From: Straminergon stramineum | Lineage: Eukaryota > Streptophyta > Bryopsida > Hypnales > Calliergonaceae | Length of the DNA: 64,000 nucleotides | Direction of reading: 5' to 3' | Assembly (NCBI GenBank): GCA_963920665.1 | Contig: OY987263.1 | Coordinates: 42,195,218 to 42,259,217 of the forward strand | In this document: positions 1 to 11,790 of the stretch, piece after piece | How the letters are laid out: each line of letters starts with the position of its first letter | Position numbering within the stretch: position 1 is the stretch's first letter | Made by a program: the position numbers and the translations under genes | The notes under the pieces: generated by a model | Told to the model about the DNA's origin: nothing | The model's input: the letters and a program-made list of their open reading frames with translations, nothing else | The model's database searches: none

Positions 1-430
1 GAAAACCTTCTTCACAAAATCGATTACCATAAACACAACTGCGAGTCATAGGCTTCATCTTCTGAGAGCGACATCTGATCCACCACTACATCTCACTTCC
101 CTTGGCTCGATGAGGTCAACAGCAAAGAAGCCAAGGCTCTAAAAGATCATGGTTGTCGGTACAACAAAAGCGCAAGAAATCTAACAGAAGAAGACGACCG
201 AGAACGGAACCGATAAGAGAAAAAACGCAAAACAAAACACTGCAAGGCGCTCAAGAAAAAAACAGACTCGAAAATCGCGAACCACAAAAAAAAACATCAG
301 TTTTAACCTGGCACAGGCGACTCGGGGAGCGCTACCGACAGCGTCGCACCAACAACGGACTCTCAGCTGCCACACCCTCGTGAGCATTCAGCGGCAGTCG
401 GGACGCCCTCGCCTGCTCGAAATGGAAGTC
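1..430. other. GC-rich stretch, possible retroelement leader remnant
   Basis: This is purine-rich, GC-richer sequence with no recognisable protein. Around 309-335 a phrase like CTGGCACAGGCGACTCGGGG recalls the 'tggcgactccg..ggggA' leader found just upstream of gag in many plant Ty3/Gypsy elements. That resemblance is from general knowledge of such leaders and is weak. No LTR boundary, primer-binding site or gag/pol could be identified, and the left part lies outside the window. The open frames here overlap in several frames and look fortuitous. Confidence 0.3.
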
Positions 431-1192
431 TCAATTGGTGGTGCTGGACGAGGGTTTGGAGCCTGCACGCACGAGAGAAGCGAACTGCCCCCACCGACTG
501 CCTGCGGATCGTCGGAGCAGTCTGCCTCTCGACAGCTGCCAAGGCGACGCTGCACTGGGAGACTCTGCGCCAGCCCTCGATTCTCAAGGAAAGCTCCTCC
601 TTGGCCTGTCCGCCTGCTTTCTCCACTCCTCCAGCACGACGAAGTTTTGCTTGCAGAAGAAGGTGAGCAAGAGAGACTGCTGCTCAATTGGTGGTGCTGG
701 ACGAGGGTATGGAGCATCCACGCACGAGAGAAGCGAACTGCCCCCACCGACTGCCTGCGGATCGTCGGAGCAGTCTACTTCTCGACAGCTGCCAAGGTGA
801 CGCTGCACTGCGAGACTCTGCGCCAGCCCTCAATTCTGAAGGAAAGCTCCTCCTCAGCCTGTCCGCCTGCTTTCTCCACTCCTCCAGCACGACGAAGCTT
901 TGCTTGCAGAAGAAGGTGAGCAAGAGAGGCTGCTGCTCAATTGGTGGTGCTGGACGAGGGTATGGAGCCTGCACGCACGAGAGAAGCGACTGCCCCCACC
1001 GACTGCCTGCGGATCGTCGGAGCAGTCTGCTTCGCGACAGCTGCCAAGGCGACGCTGCACTGCGAGACTCTGCCACAGCCCTCGATTCGCAAGGAAAGCT
1101 CCTCCTCGGCCTGTCCTCCTGCTTTCTCCACTTCTCCAGCGCGACGAAGCTTCGCTTGCACGAAAAGGTAAGCAAGAGAGCCTGCTGCAGAA
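431..1192. repeat. Three tandem copies of a 253-bp GC-rich unit
   Basis: The phrase TCAATTGGTGGTGCTGGACG recurs at 431, 684 and 937, an exact 253-bp period. The three units are highly similar with scattered substitutions. Each ends in a splice-donor-like AAGGTGAGCAAGAG (AAGGTAAGCAAGAG in the last copy, near 1168). Because 253 is not a multiple of three, a reading frame changes at every unit boundary, yet the array is nearly stop-free in several frames on both strands. That fits GC-rich non-coding repeat DNA better than a protein gene. Base composition drops sharply to AT-rich after about 1200. Confidence 0.9.
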
Positions 1193-1199
1193 GTACTAG

Positions 1200-3950
1200 A
1201 CTAGGTCCAATCTCCCAAGTCAAATCTCATCTCAGAGGAGTAAAATCTCCGGGGTCATACCTTTTTATCTATTTAGCACTCCGAGGTATGTCACCTATAA
1301 TCAACACTAATTACAGTTGAGCATAGTTACTTTAACCATGTAACGATGTGGCAGCCTAAGAGTATCTCGCGGACAACAAAGAATCCTTTTTTCTAAGATA
1401 AATAGGCAAATGCTTCATCCTTCAAATTTTGTGTGAAAAAAAGAGATCTTGCACAAATATTTGACCTCCAATGAGTGTTCTTGGGGATTTTGAAACAAAT
1501 GATTCACACATTAGCAAAAAGGATGATTTTCATGGTGACCAACCTAGTAATCTAGGGTGAAACAAATGAATATAAATCATTACAAGATTAGTACAACTAA
1601 AATCGATAGAAGAAAACATCCGACATGGTTCTAATATTGTACTAAAAAAGTTTTTGTAGGCTCTTCTTGGTAGTGAAAAAGGGACTTTGAATTCTCTTAG
1701 ACTACATTTTTAGGACACTATATGTATATACGATGAATTTTCAAAGTATTGGAAATAGGTGTTTCTAAAACCAAGGACAAACTTTCCTGAATAGTAGGAG
1801 TACATTTTAGGCATGAATTTGTAGATTTCCACTTTATAAAGGTATTGGTTCCAAATTCACTTTATTTGATCTTTATAGCAATTGAAAGAGGATCTCAACA
1901 GACTTTTACATGTACTATTTTGATATTGTATAAATAAATTATGGTTTCTTGAAATTTCTTCTTAAGTTGTATATAAACCATCAATAGTCTCTCAAAGACT
2001 TTCACAATTTGATTGTGAAAATCTTGTGTGATCATTATCTACAATAAGCAAAAGTGACGCTTTTTGAACCAAATGTAGGTGTTGTATTTTAGAGAGTATT
2101 GATAATATTTTTACATATACCCTAGTTTATTTTTGAAGTTCAACATATTTTTGCTTATTGTATATTGTGTACCAAAATTTCATTGAATATGTTATAGATG
2201 AACTTAAGGTTGCTTTTAAGAGCTTGAAGTCTTATTTTGGATGAATGAGAAGTTATTTAGATCAAGTATCATGCAAAAACATTGTTTTTATCCAATTTTC
2301 AGTAATCTATTATCAAATAACTGCCCCTAATATTTAATCCCATTTTCAAAACTACCCCTTTCAAATTCTTGCCTAAAGTATCACAATCTTTGAATATGAA
2401 ATTTCAAGGTACAAAGATAATTTTGGATATATCTCTAGTGTATGCATTAAAAATTCAAATTTTATTAATGAGGTTTCCAAATAATATATGCTAAGAGAAT
2501 CTCCTTATATGTTTTTCTATTGCCAAGCAAAACAAAATAAAACTAAACTATGTGCTAACTGGATCCATATTGAAATGTTTTTCAAACAATTTTTAATGAG
2601 TTTTCATATTGCTTTGTGGAAACAATATGATTCTTTTCTATATATTATTTTATATTAAATCAGAATTCATTGTCGACATGGCTATTGAATAAGCAATGAC
2701 TTGCAATGTTAGCTTGTGACAAAAAACTTCAAAGTTTGGAACTTGAGAAGGCATTGGAGTAGAAGCTATCATTTACAATTAAAGAGCATAAGTTGATTTA
2801 TCCCTCATTTAAAAATTAGTTAAGTCAAAAATAGTGATCTCAAAATATGCTTTACTTGTAGTCTTCTTGATTATTTAGAATAAGGTTATCCTCTACGAGA
2901 TCACTTTTTTTTAAAATTTTTTTGTAGACTGATAACTTTTAAAGTATTTTTAGCATTGAAATTAGATTTTCAAAAAAGTATTCATGATTTTTCTATTCAA
3001 GCTTTTGTGTAAAGATATTCATTGCAAATCTTCATTTTTTAGTATTATTCCTTTAAGGACGATGATGTTTGTCTAGCCAACCATGAACCAAAAATTATGG
3101 TTACAAATGTAGGTCACATTGTGTGATGACAAGGCCATTAAGACAATTGATACGGACTTTATGGAGCACATTTTGAAGATAAAAGACCGCATAATAGTTT
3201 CTATCACAATAATCTCTTATTGTATGCACATTAAATCCATATACATTGCAAGGCTTTTTTTTTCATTTTTTATGAAGTGCCAAAGTAGCAATATAAAATG
3301 TTAAAGTGGTGCTCCAAATTTCAATATTCATCCACATGTTGGATAAAAAATATCATATTAGTATTTATCACATGTCCATAATTCTATTTTCATTAACAAT
3401 TTGGCTATTTCATCCAAGATTTTTTTTTAATTCAGAGTTTTTTGACAAAAATCTTCACTGTTTTATGCCATTTTTTAGCCAAATTAATTCTTTTGGTGCA
3501 ATTTGGCACTATAAAGCCAAAAATAAGCTTTGGTACATTGGCAATGAAGTTAAGGAATACAAAGCGTACATTCTTTACCTATAACATATCTTTCCATGCA
3601 TGGGTCATAACACAAAGGTTATCAGTTTGGCATTTGATCCACATGATGTTCCCAAACTCAATACAATCAAGGCAATTATGGTAGAAAAATATCCTAAGGG
3701 TGTGCCACATGGAATATTAGGAACCATACATAACCTTTTCTGCATTTCCTCCCAACCATATTAGACCATTCCATGTTTATTCATGGTCCTCACGAGTGCA
3801 TCACTTTCCCATCCAACACAAAAGAAAACATTGAATCCAATAAGAGAAATTGCATACCTGATGCAACCATAACACACTCAAACAATCAACTATGAAATTG
3901 CTAAGCCCAAAAATTTCACTTCCGAACTACTTTCTCATGCCTTAGGCATT
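1200..3950. other. AT-rich intergenic DNA with element remnants
   Basis: No gene is supported. At about 1350-1510 there is a degraded relative of the 230-bp TTAA-ended elements at 36.8-37.3 kb: the phrases CATCCTTCAAATTTTGTG, AGAGATCTT and TTGACCTCCAATGAGTG recur in order. The segment at 2995-3055 resembles an internal part of the element ending at 4360, so that element may have been split by a later insertion. Short open frames at 3119-3684 have no recognisable features. Confidence 0.55.
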
Positions 3951-4360
3951 AAAGTGTTCAAGAGTCCTGGAAATGAGCTCCAAACACACTTAGATCTCAT
4001 AGAAAAGACTTTGTTAGAAACTCACTTAAAAAGTTGTAGAATACATTTTGAGAAGCTATAAATTGAGCCATCAACCTTCTATTTTTTAATGACCTCAATT
4101 ATAAAATTAATAAGAATAAAAGGTTACCGACAAACTTCAAATGACTTTCACTATTTTGAGACCCTTGTGATTCAAGCAATATAATATTCAATCCATATGT
4201 AACATTGTTATACTTTTTTTTTCCTTCTAATCCATAACACATCTAGTTTGAATCTTACAATGTATAAAAAAGTGATGAAACTTGTCAAAATTTTAACATT
4301 TTCTTTAATAAAGAACAAGCTCCAAGAAGCTCAAAAGAGGCATTGGGCATTTAGGGTTAA
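3950..4360. mobile_element. TTAA-ended non-autonomous element, right part
   Basis: The right end reads CATTTAGGGTTAA, with the TTAA at 4357-4360. The terminal block (AAGCTCCAAGAAGCTCAAAAGAGGCATTGGGC, about 4316-4349, described by position) recurs before the TTAA at 21172-21175 and, reverse-complemented, at 58516 onward. This defines one subfamily of the TTAA-ended elements. The left end is not resolved and may lie beyond an insertion. There is no coding capacity. Confidence 0.6.
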
Positions 4361-4923
4361 GTATCCATTCTTTGAAATTGAGAGGGAAAGTACCTCAAGG
4401 GTCTGCAATTTCTTGTCAAGAGAGAATTCAAAAAACACAAAATTCTCTTGTGAAAATAAGCATAATGTTGGCTTGCTTCCACATGCATTTCCATACAATT
4501 GAAAAATGATTTTGGTGATATCTTTTGTGCATCTTCACAAAATTGTGAGGAATGAACAATTTTCAGTTTGTTTTGGTGAGGTTTTCCTCCAATTATAACA
4601 ACTGCAAACGTAACCATTTTCTATGGAAAACCCAGAAAACGATTCTCATAAGACAATAGGGTACAATGAGAAATTAACACCACAGACTAACTGATGGCCT
4701 AACACTAACCACCAGCTCAAGAATAATTGTTCAGATGCACACATTTTGATCGCAAAGAGTCACATGAACTCACTCCTGAAAAATCCTAAATGCAACAACC
4801 ACCCCACCAAGAGCTCAAGGCAGTTTTCACTCGTGTTAGAGAGATGTGAGCCGATCAGGAAGAGAGTTCACATCACACATGTCGCTGGACCGTATACAAC
4901 ATGAGCAATAAGATAAACATACA

Positions 4924-7524
4924 TCAATCTCTCTTCGCTTTGCCTGGATCATCCAAATCAGACTCCAAGTCCGAGTCCCCTTCAGGCTCGGAATCTGCAT
5001 TCAAATACTCACAGTGTTATTTACGAAAGAGTTTGTCAACATGAAAAATGCTGAAACAACCTATTCAATTGTGTCTAATAAGTGATATCAAGGATTAAAG
5101 GTTTTGGGAAACGACACTCTTTAGGTTGTAGATATGGAAGCCCACATTTTCATCAAGTTCTTAAACGAAAGAAAAGGAAATCTAATCTGAACGGAAACCT
5201 TAAGAAACCTAAAAAGTCCACAGGTAGTCAACAACATGTCCAAAGATTCTTAAGCCAACCCCACAAGCATGAAAAGTACCGGGAGGTGCTATGCAATGGG
5301 TTCAATATGCTGCATAAAAGGGTTCCTTGCAATGGAATGCATTCTCTCACGTTGCTTACTGTGAGCATGGCATTTACAACTTCTTGAAGACATGACAACG
5401 CAAGGAGACCCAGAGCTTTGAAAATATTCATGAGAACCAAAGCGAGGAAATTACCAGAGCGAACGTCATCGGATACTTTGCCACGGTCTCGTATCTGCGT
5501 CATTACCATACGCCAGATTAACACCCACCAATATATGTGCATCACTTGCAACATGATCAGCAAAGTGTTGAAAACGTAGTAGAGCGTGGTCCCTCCCACC
5601 AGTAGCTTGCTGAAATATTGCGGAGATTCACAACTGGAGAATGCCAAATCAACCATTAGGATCAGCATGGTGGTCCTCAAAGGACGACAGAATGATGGCA
5701 CCTCGTGAAGGCATACTATTTAAGCACCTTGTAAAAGGATCACTCCAAATGAAACCTCACGCATGTTGCAAACCCCCATGAGAAATACTTTATATCCAAA
5801 GCAATAAACAGTCGAACAAAGCCAAGGATACCTTGCACTCCAGATGAGAACGAAGGGAAATATTAGAAGCCGCAGGATAAACCATGATATGGCAAATAGA
5901 AGGAAAGAAATACTAGGAACAACCACCAGCCCGCTATACTTTGTCAGCTTCCCAATTTCGAGAAATACATCACTTCCATCATGTACGGCCATCACCATCG
6001 ATCCAATACGAGCTAAGCTGCCAGCCAAACATGGAAACTAAAGATCACTGCAACTAGCCGAGGACTAATGATCAGTGTATTAAGTACTTGAACATGAGCG
6101 AAGCAAATAATTTTGCAACGACACGCACCAATGCCAAATGAGTGTTAGAGCTCAAAATGATATGCTGTGGGAAGAGATGAAAAAGAAGCAAGCACGGTAG
6201 AAAGCATCAAAGACTGAGCAAGAAATCTTACTTCGCAAGGTAAGAAACTGCAATCAGAGTCAACGATGCGACATGGTGTGACATGCTGACAACAAAATCG
6301 GAACGTCGGGTTTCCCAAAAGAGGAGTGCAAAGATACTGTACAAGTAGAATCCGCCAGCGAATCCATACAGAAACTTCAACTTGAGCCTGCGTCAATTCA
6401 CGAATACAAAGATGCATTTGAAAACGGGAAGTGCAATTTCGTTACAAGAGGTATTCATATAAGCGCAATGCTGTATTTCAGTGTGTATTTTAAGCTCCTG
6501 TAAGTTCCAGCGCTCCGCACAATCAGTAATGGTCTGTTCAGTGTCTTGTTCAGAATTCCTGTAACGATTCCAGTGGAAGTGAACTCGGAAATATAAGTGC
6601 GGCGACTCTAGACAATTGGAGCAACTGAAACCAACTCCAAGATGACAACACGTTCATAAACAACCAGGAATAGAGATATACCTTACTTTATCAATTGATC
6701 CGGCCACTCTCGACTGCCAGGTCCGGTCCAGAAGTATTGGGTCTTTGTAAACCATGGCTCATTATAGGTGACAACCAGAGCTAATACTTCAGCAGTTAAA
6801 AAATAAAGGCACTTCCACGAAGACTCCTCAAATTTGATCAGCTTTTTCCGATTATCTTCTACCTCGTCTGAAGAAATCTTCAAAGAGTCCTGGTAACCAG
6901 AGATGAATCTGCGCCCAAAATTCTAAATCCACAATGCACAATCTAAGTCGTCATAGTCCACAGTTAGAACCGAAAGATGGTGGATCGAAGATTCACCTGA
7001 ATTTAACGCACCTTCTATTTCACTGCACTAACTGCTTCCCATTAACAAAGGGAAAATACCAATATCTTTGATCAACTCGCTAAGTATTTTTGGACAACAT
7101 AATCGAACTGCTTATGAAGAGTTAGAGCTGAAGTTACAAGAACTGCTCTCCCCATATTTATTCGCAGAGATGTATGAAGTTGGGAGCGCAGATTTCGAAC
7201 TACAAGACGAGGTAAAGGCTTGCAAAAATACATTCAAGGGAAAGAAGGCAGCTCAAAACTGTCAGAAGCGAAGCAAAGTCCTAAGTGACGCAACTCTTTC
7301 AGTATCTCCAATTCATAGACAGACAAGTACGAAAATGAAAAGACACAATAGAAGGCCCTGAAACTGAGTAAAGAAACGACCTCAAAAACTAGTTTGCTGA
7401 GGCAGAAGCGAACGACAGCAATGAAGAATGCAAAGACAGGAAGAACTCTGAGGTCGGAGATAGTCGGCATGCTCTCCGCTTGCCAATCAGGCCACCGAAG
7501 CCACGGGAGATCCATTTCCACCAT
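4924..7524 (-). CDS. LOH: Ceramide synthase, LAG1/LOH family (TLC domain)
   Basis: Makes ceramide by acylating sphingoid bases with acyl-CoA at the ER membrane. Exons on the minus strand, from GT-AG signals and consistent phase: 7524-7381, 6922-6687, 6387-6232, 6017-5832, 5609-5455, 4994-4924. They give 948 nt and 315 aa, within the plant LOH size range. Family landmarks in order: an N-terminal hydrophobic segment ending [20 protein letters not shown] and [15 protein letters not shown]; the Lag1 motif with HisHis (about 164-165), HDGSDVFLE (Asp192, Asp195) and KLTKYSG; then LYYVFNTLL and [11 protein letters not shown]; and an acidic Ser-rich tail after DVRSDSE. No homeobox domain is seen. The tail ends KAKRD, a KxKxx-type ER-retrieval pattern. 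The ATG at 7524 is the first in frame; the next, at 7515, is possible. The least certain junction is exon 4 to 5, where the linker is short. Confidence 0.93.
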
Positions 7525-8900
7525 GCTCACAAGTGCATCTGCGAAAGAAATCTCAAGCTTCGAATTCCTCAACCAAACCCCTTCTTCGCTTCTGGTGAAA
7601 GTACTCTCGCGCTCTGTACCTGTTCTGCAGAATCCTTGAGCTTAGACGCTGTAGTGCCCGTCTGCCAAATCTAAGGATACACACGTTTACCAACATTGAA
7701 GATCCCGAGATAGAGAGAGTTACGAATTCCTAGGTCTTCAATCCCCTGTTGGTGCTCCGTCGTCACTACCTAAACCCGAAGTCCTGCTGGATTCCTCTGA
7801 AGTAGGAAGCATCGTTGCATGTGTGCATTATCCAAAAGCATTGCATAAAATGGGCAGCCACGTTTCTGACAACTTGGATACCCGAACGAACTGCTATAAA
7901 ATGAATGATAAATATAATACCCGGCAGTAAATAGTTGAAAGATAAACGCACGATACCCGACAGCTCGGTCCCTCAAGGCCTTCTAGAAATCAGATTTCAC
8001 ATGCTCACCACTTTACTCCATCGTCACATCTACTGCAGGTTCTTGGAGCGACACTTGTCTTTAGAACTCCACAGTACGTTATTGACTCTGGACAGTAGGG
8101 GGAAGAGTCTTTGCCTTTGCATTGACAGAAGCTGCACGTGAGGAAGTTTGAGTAGGACCTTACTAGAAAAGCGAGCCAGAGCTAAAAGGACAGAGCCTCT
8201 TGCAGTGCATCTGCTTGCTTCTTATTTAGATTTGGAGAGAGAAATGCAAAAATTTCATTATCGCTCTGCAACAAGCGAGCAAGTTCACAAAACCACTGCC
8301 ACTAATCAAGAAACAAGCAACTACTAACGTGCATCCGAAGATCATTCTCGGACTCTTCCAAAAATGATTTCTATTTTGACTCTTTCAATCACGCAACCGA
8401 GGAACGTGCAATGCACTAGCACCAATTGAAGTACACAGCAATTTACAAACAAAAAATCGTGAGGAGGAAGCTTCCGGCGCACTCTCTCAACCAAAGCAAT
8501 TGAAACTAAACATCACGTGAAACAGGAAAAAAAATTATCTTCCCGATAACAGTGAGATCGCTAAATTCGAGGTCAGTCGTTGCAAAAGTCGGCTGCAATA
8601 AACGTCTCTTGACTCAATTCTTCACCACCGAAACTGAAGACGGAGGATAGCAAGCTTCCACGGACGAAGGTGACGACAGCTCATGACCGCCGTCCAACCT
8701 AAGACCGTGCTTCTACTCCGCCAAGCACAGCGGCGGTCGTAGGGGACGACAGCTCATCACGACCGCGGTCCGACCTAAGACCGTGTCTTTAGGTTGCTCC
8801 TCTCGCAAGCTTCGGCGTGTGTGCGCTTGCCTCTCGATTGTGTTGTCGCCCTCCGCGTCGATCCCAAGGTGGGAGAGAACGGTGAGTGGTGCGTGTTACT
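7525..8900. promoter_or_regulatory. Divergent intergenic region between ceramide synthase and small-protein genes
   Basis: The ceramide synthase reads left and the small-protein gene reads right, so this interval should hold both promoters and the 5' UTR of the former. Just upstream of its ATG there is a plausible acceptor (TTTCACCAG near 7602 in minus orientation), so a 5'-UTR intron is possible. The right part, 8640-8900, is clearly GC-richer. No convincing coding region is present; the short open frames at 7766-8141 overlap one another and match no family I know. Confidence 0.55.
8672..8820. repeat. Imperfect 73-bp tandem duplication in promoter region
   Basis: The phrase GACGACAGCTCAT, then ACCGC, GTCC and ACCTAAGACCGTG, occurs from 8672 and again from 8745. 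The two copies differ by a few substitutions and a small indel. It lies immediately upstream of the presumed transcription start of the small-protein gene and could duplicate a regulatory element. Confidence 0.75.
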
Positions 8901-10277
8901 GTGGATCGGAGCCTACATCGAGCTTTCTGTGCAGACGCTCCGTTACTACTGTTTCCTGAACTGTTAATATCGAAGTTTGGAGAAGAAGGTGAAGAGGTGT
9001 GGGAGTTTTGAAGCTATCTTGCTCTCGTCAGGTTTTCAGTTTGTGACTGCACGTCGCGCTTGTGCCAGGTACTTCGCTTCTGCTGAATTGTCGTGTGTTT
9101 TTCTTTCGGGGAGTAAGTGAGATCTGTGGTGTGGTGTTTCGCTTTTGAGCCTTCGACGAGTATTTGAAACTTGTCTATGAAAATGCGCTGTTTCAATCGT
9201 CCCGGCTCCCGAAACAGCGATGAGTGGATCGCGAGTGTAGAGTTGCGAAAATGCTAGTACTTCGCAAGAGTGGGCCAGTTTTATAATTTTTTTGGCGAGG
9301 AGGTGTTTGTTTTATAATTTTTTGTCCAAGCTTTCTGCTGTCTCGAGCCGGAAAGAATTCATTTGGTTCATTTTGCTCTGTCTCCCTATTTGGTCGTTTT
9401 TAGTGAAATTGTTAAGCAATTTTCTTCCTGGTTGAGATGAGGTTTTTCTCTTGAAACTGCTGAAATTAGAAGTGATGTGACGTAAGTGAGCGAAATTTAT
9501 TGTGGTGTAATTTTTATCTGAAAAGAATAGAAATTGGAGGTTGTTTGGTGAATCTTGGAGCTATACTAGTTTTGAATTAGTAGTGAATTTTCAAAGTCAT
9601 TGTAGTGCTTTTCCCAGACCAACACTTAGACTATGTTTCTTTAAAGTGTTGCATGAGAAGGTATAACCAGATATATTTTCACCTATGAAATGTTTGTATG
9701 AGGTAGTTTTCATTGGTTTATCGTTGTCATAAAGATGGCTTACAATCATGATTTGAATAGTATCTGGGAGAAATTGTTGGGCGCACTTCATCAAGTTACC
9801 TTGCTTAATCGGGGAGTCACTTGAAATCAACCCTTGCATTTCTTTTCGGCTAGCATTATCTCAGTTCTGGTTACACCTTGATTCATCTCTTATAGGTCAT
9901 TTTGGGTTGGTAGTTCAGTTTATGATCGTGCTCTGTAGTAGACTAAGGTAGGCATACGCATTCTTACCCCTCCACCCAATTCTGTTCTCATGTACCAATG
10001 GAGTACCAAGAAAATGTGCATCTCTGGTACATGTCGGAGGAATTTTTAAAGGGACGGGAATGGGTACGTCTACCTTATTGCGTTCAAACGACTGGAAGTT
10101 AAGAGTTAAGCTAAGAGTTAAGACGTGTTATTTTATAAGTGGTAGTCCTCTTTATCTTATGCGCAAGTTTTCCGTACTGGTGGAGTGTGCGGCAAGCGAG
10201 TCCTCTTCTTTAGCCTTTCGTATCGAGGATTGTGAATTTCCAATTGTCTTACTCCTCTGTGTGTCTTGATTTGGCAG
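8880..10277 (+). other. Probable 5'-UTR exon and long leader intron of the small-protein gene
   Basis: A non-coding first exon probably runs from about 8880 to the donor CCAG/GTACTTC at 9069. The acceptor TTTGGCAG at 10270-10277 precedes the coding exon by 55 nt. The roughly 1.2-kb interval is T-rich, as plant introns are, and has no credible open frame. The transcription start is not determined. Confidence 0.5.
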
Positions 10278-10332
10278 ATTTCTTCTCCGACCCTACTCTA
10301 CGACTTGTCCTCTGCAATCACAGCCCTGCAAA

Positions 10333-10620
10333 ATGTCGCAAAGTGGTAAAGGTCTCGACTGGGCGGATCAGTGGGATCCTCATCACGAAGATAAGAAGTC
10401 CAATGACCTTGAAAGAGCGCCCTCCAAGTCCACGAACAAAGAGAAGATGGACAAGGCAAAGGCAGCTGCAGCTGTCGGCATGCAAAAAACCAAGGCTGCT
10501 GCGACTGTTGGAATGGAGAAGACGAAAGTGGCTGCCACCTTTGGTGCTCAGAAACTGAAAGCTGGCTCGACAGCAAGTTTTAAGTGGATCAAGGAGAAAG
10601 TTCAGAAGAAACCCCAGTGA
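10333..10620 (+). CDS. Small conserved plant protein with GLDWADQWD motif
   Basis: A single uninterrupted coding exon for 95 aa. The protein starts MSQSGKGLDWADQWDP. The middle is Lys/Ala-rich with three near-identical heptad-like blocks (MQKTKAAATVG, MEKTKVAATFG, AQKLKAGST, about residues 51-81) that should form an amphipathic helix. It ends SFKWIKEKVQKKPQ. From memory, small plant proteins of unknown function share the N-terminal WADQW motif and a C-terminal FKWIKEK-like end, so I regard this as a real gene without a known role. There is no signal peptide or membrane segment, and it is strongly basic. The start is the first ATG after the acceptor at 10277, in context CAAAATGTC. A polyadenylation signal follows about 255 bases after the stop. 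Confidence 0.85.
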   Translation: MSQSGKGLDWADQWDPHHEDKKSNDLERAPSKSTNKEKMDKAKAAAAVGMQKTKAAATVGMEKTKVAATFGAQKLKAGSTASFKWIKEKVQKKPQ

Positions 10621-10873
10621 TCAGGGGATTGCCGAATGATGCTACTTCTTTGATTTTCTTCTTCTCAGTTTTTATCCGAGTGCTCTTGCTGGGACAAGGA
10701 GTAGTGATAGTACCTATGAAAGGGGGTGTACATCCTCGACGAAGTTATTAGTTTAGTCTGATCGCATAGCAACTTAGTAATTGCAATGCGTAGTTTGTAA
10801 CATCCCATCGCATCAGATTCGACTTGTGGGCTTTTTGTGCAGTATGTATTGTTTAGATTCTAATCATTTTTTA

Positions 10874-10879
10874 AATAAA
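10874..10879 (+). promoter_or_regulatory. Polyadenylation signal AATAAA
   Basis: AATAAA sits in a T-rich stretch about 255 bases after the stop codon of the small-protein gene. TTGT-rich sequence lies upstream and a T-rich run follows. This spacing fits an ordinary plant 3' UTR. Confidence 0.6.
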
Positions 10880-11790
10880 GAGTTGTTTCAGTATTTTCGT
10901 TACTGACAGCTTTTCATTTGTAGAATTTGGTGTTACCGCCAGGTATTGTGGAACATGGGAAAAATACTCTTCATTCAGAGAATTTCATGCGACTCCAGAA
11001 GTTGGAAAAGTATTAGATGAGTGTTCGGGTTGAGCTGTCGATCTTTACTGCATATACCTTGTTAAAGTCAATTAGTGTTCATGAATGCTGACATGTTTTC
11101 TGAAGTTCGTGTTTTCATCATACACTACGAGTTTCGATGGAATGGACTGTGCAAACGCCATCAGTTCTACAGGAAACTGAAAAGTTATGACAGCACCGTA
11201 ATGAAACATTCTTCAGGTGTCCGATGTTCAGAAACGGTAGCAAATGGAATACAAATTTTTTTCAGGAGTGCACGACAGTTTACTTCCATAGGAAATTCAG
11301 CCCTCCTTTTTTGGTGCGCACGCAATCTCCAGTTCATAGAAGATCAATCCACGGAATCAAATTTAATTTCCAGGAACAAAACTACGGGCTGGTCACTGAC
11401 TGAGCACCACGCAATCAATATTGCCACCTTCCGTTGTATGGGTTTATTAGAATTATTTTGGCAGCAGTTCACGAAGGAGCAGACGAGACTTGATAACTGG
11501 TGAGAGTGTGCCAGAAGCAGAGTGAGACTTCCATTCACAATCAAAATGCACGCCTCCTCCATATTGACAGTGGAAATTTATCACTGTTTGCAACTAAATA
11601 GTGACGTGGGTGTCATCAACGACACCTAGTGCTGGGATGTGCAAACTTCGACAGAGTTACGCATAGACCATGCTGTCCTAACCCTTGCGGGTTGATCGTA
11701 AGATACAATTCAACTTGAAACCTGTAGTGGAATTTGGAGACAGCTTGCAGTGATCATAGGTGGCAAATACCATCCATTGCGCAAGCTGTA
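10880..11790. other. Intergenic DNA and probable 3' UTR of the minus-strand gene
   Basis: No recognisable protein lies here. The longest plus-strand frame (11075-11503) has no known domain, and its composition does not look coding. The right part may be the 3' UTR of the tentative minus-strand gene ending at 11791. Confidence 0.4.

Noticed and set aside
153..1320. Many long overlapping open frames on both strands
   Set aside because: They overlap in several frames on both strands, cross a 253-bp repeat whose length is not a multiple of three, and show no protein family. GC-rich repeat DNA explains them.
5844..6041. Plus-strand frame opposite the ceramide synthase
   Set aside because: It lies antisense to exon 4 of the ceramide synthase and has no features of its own.
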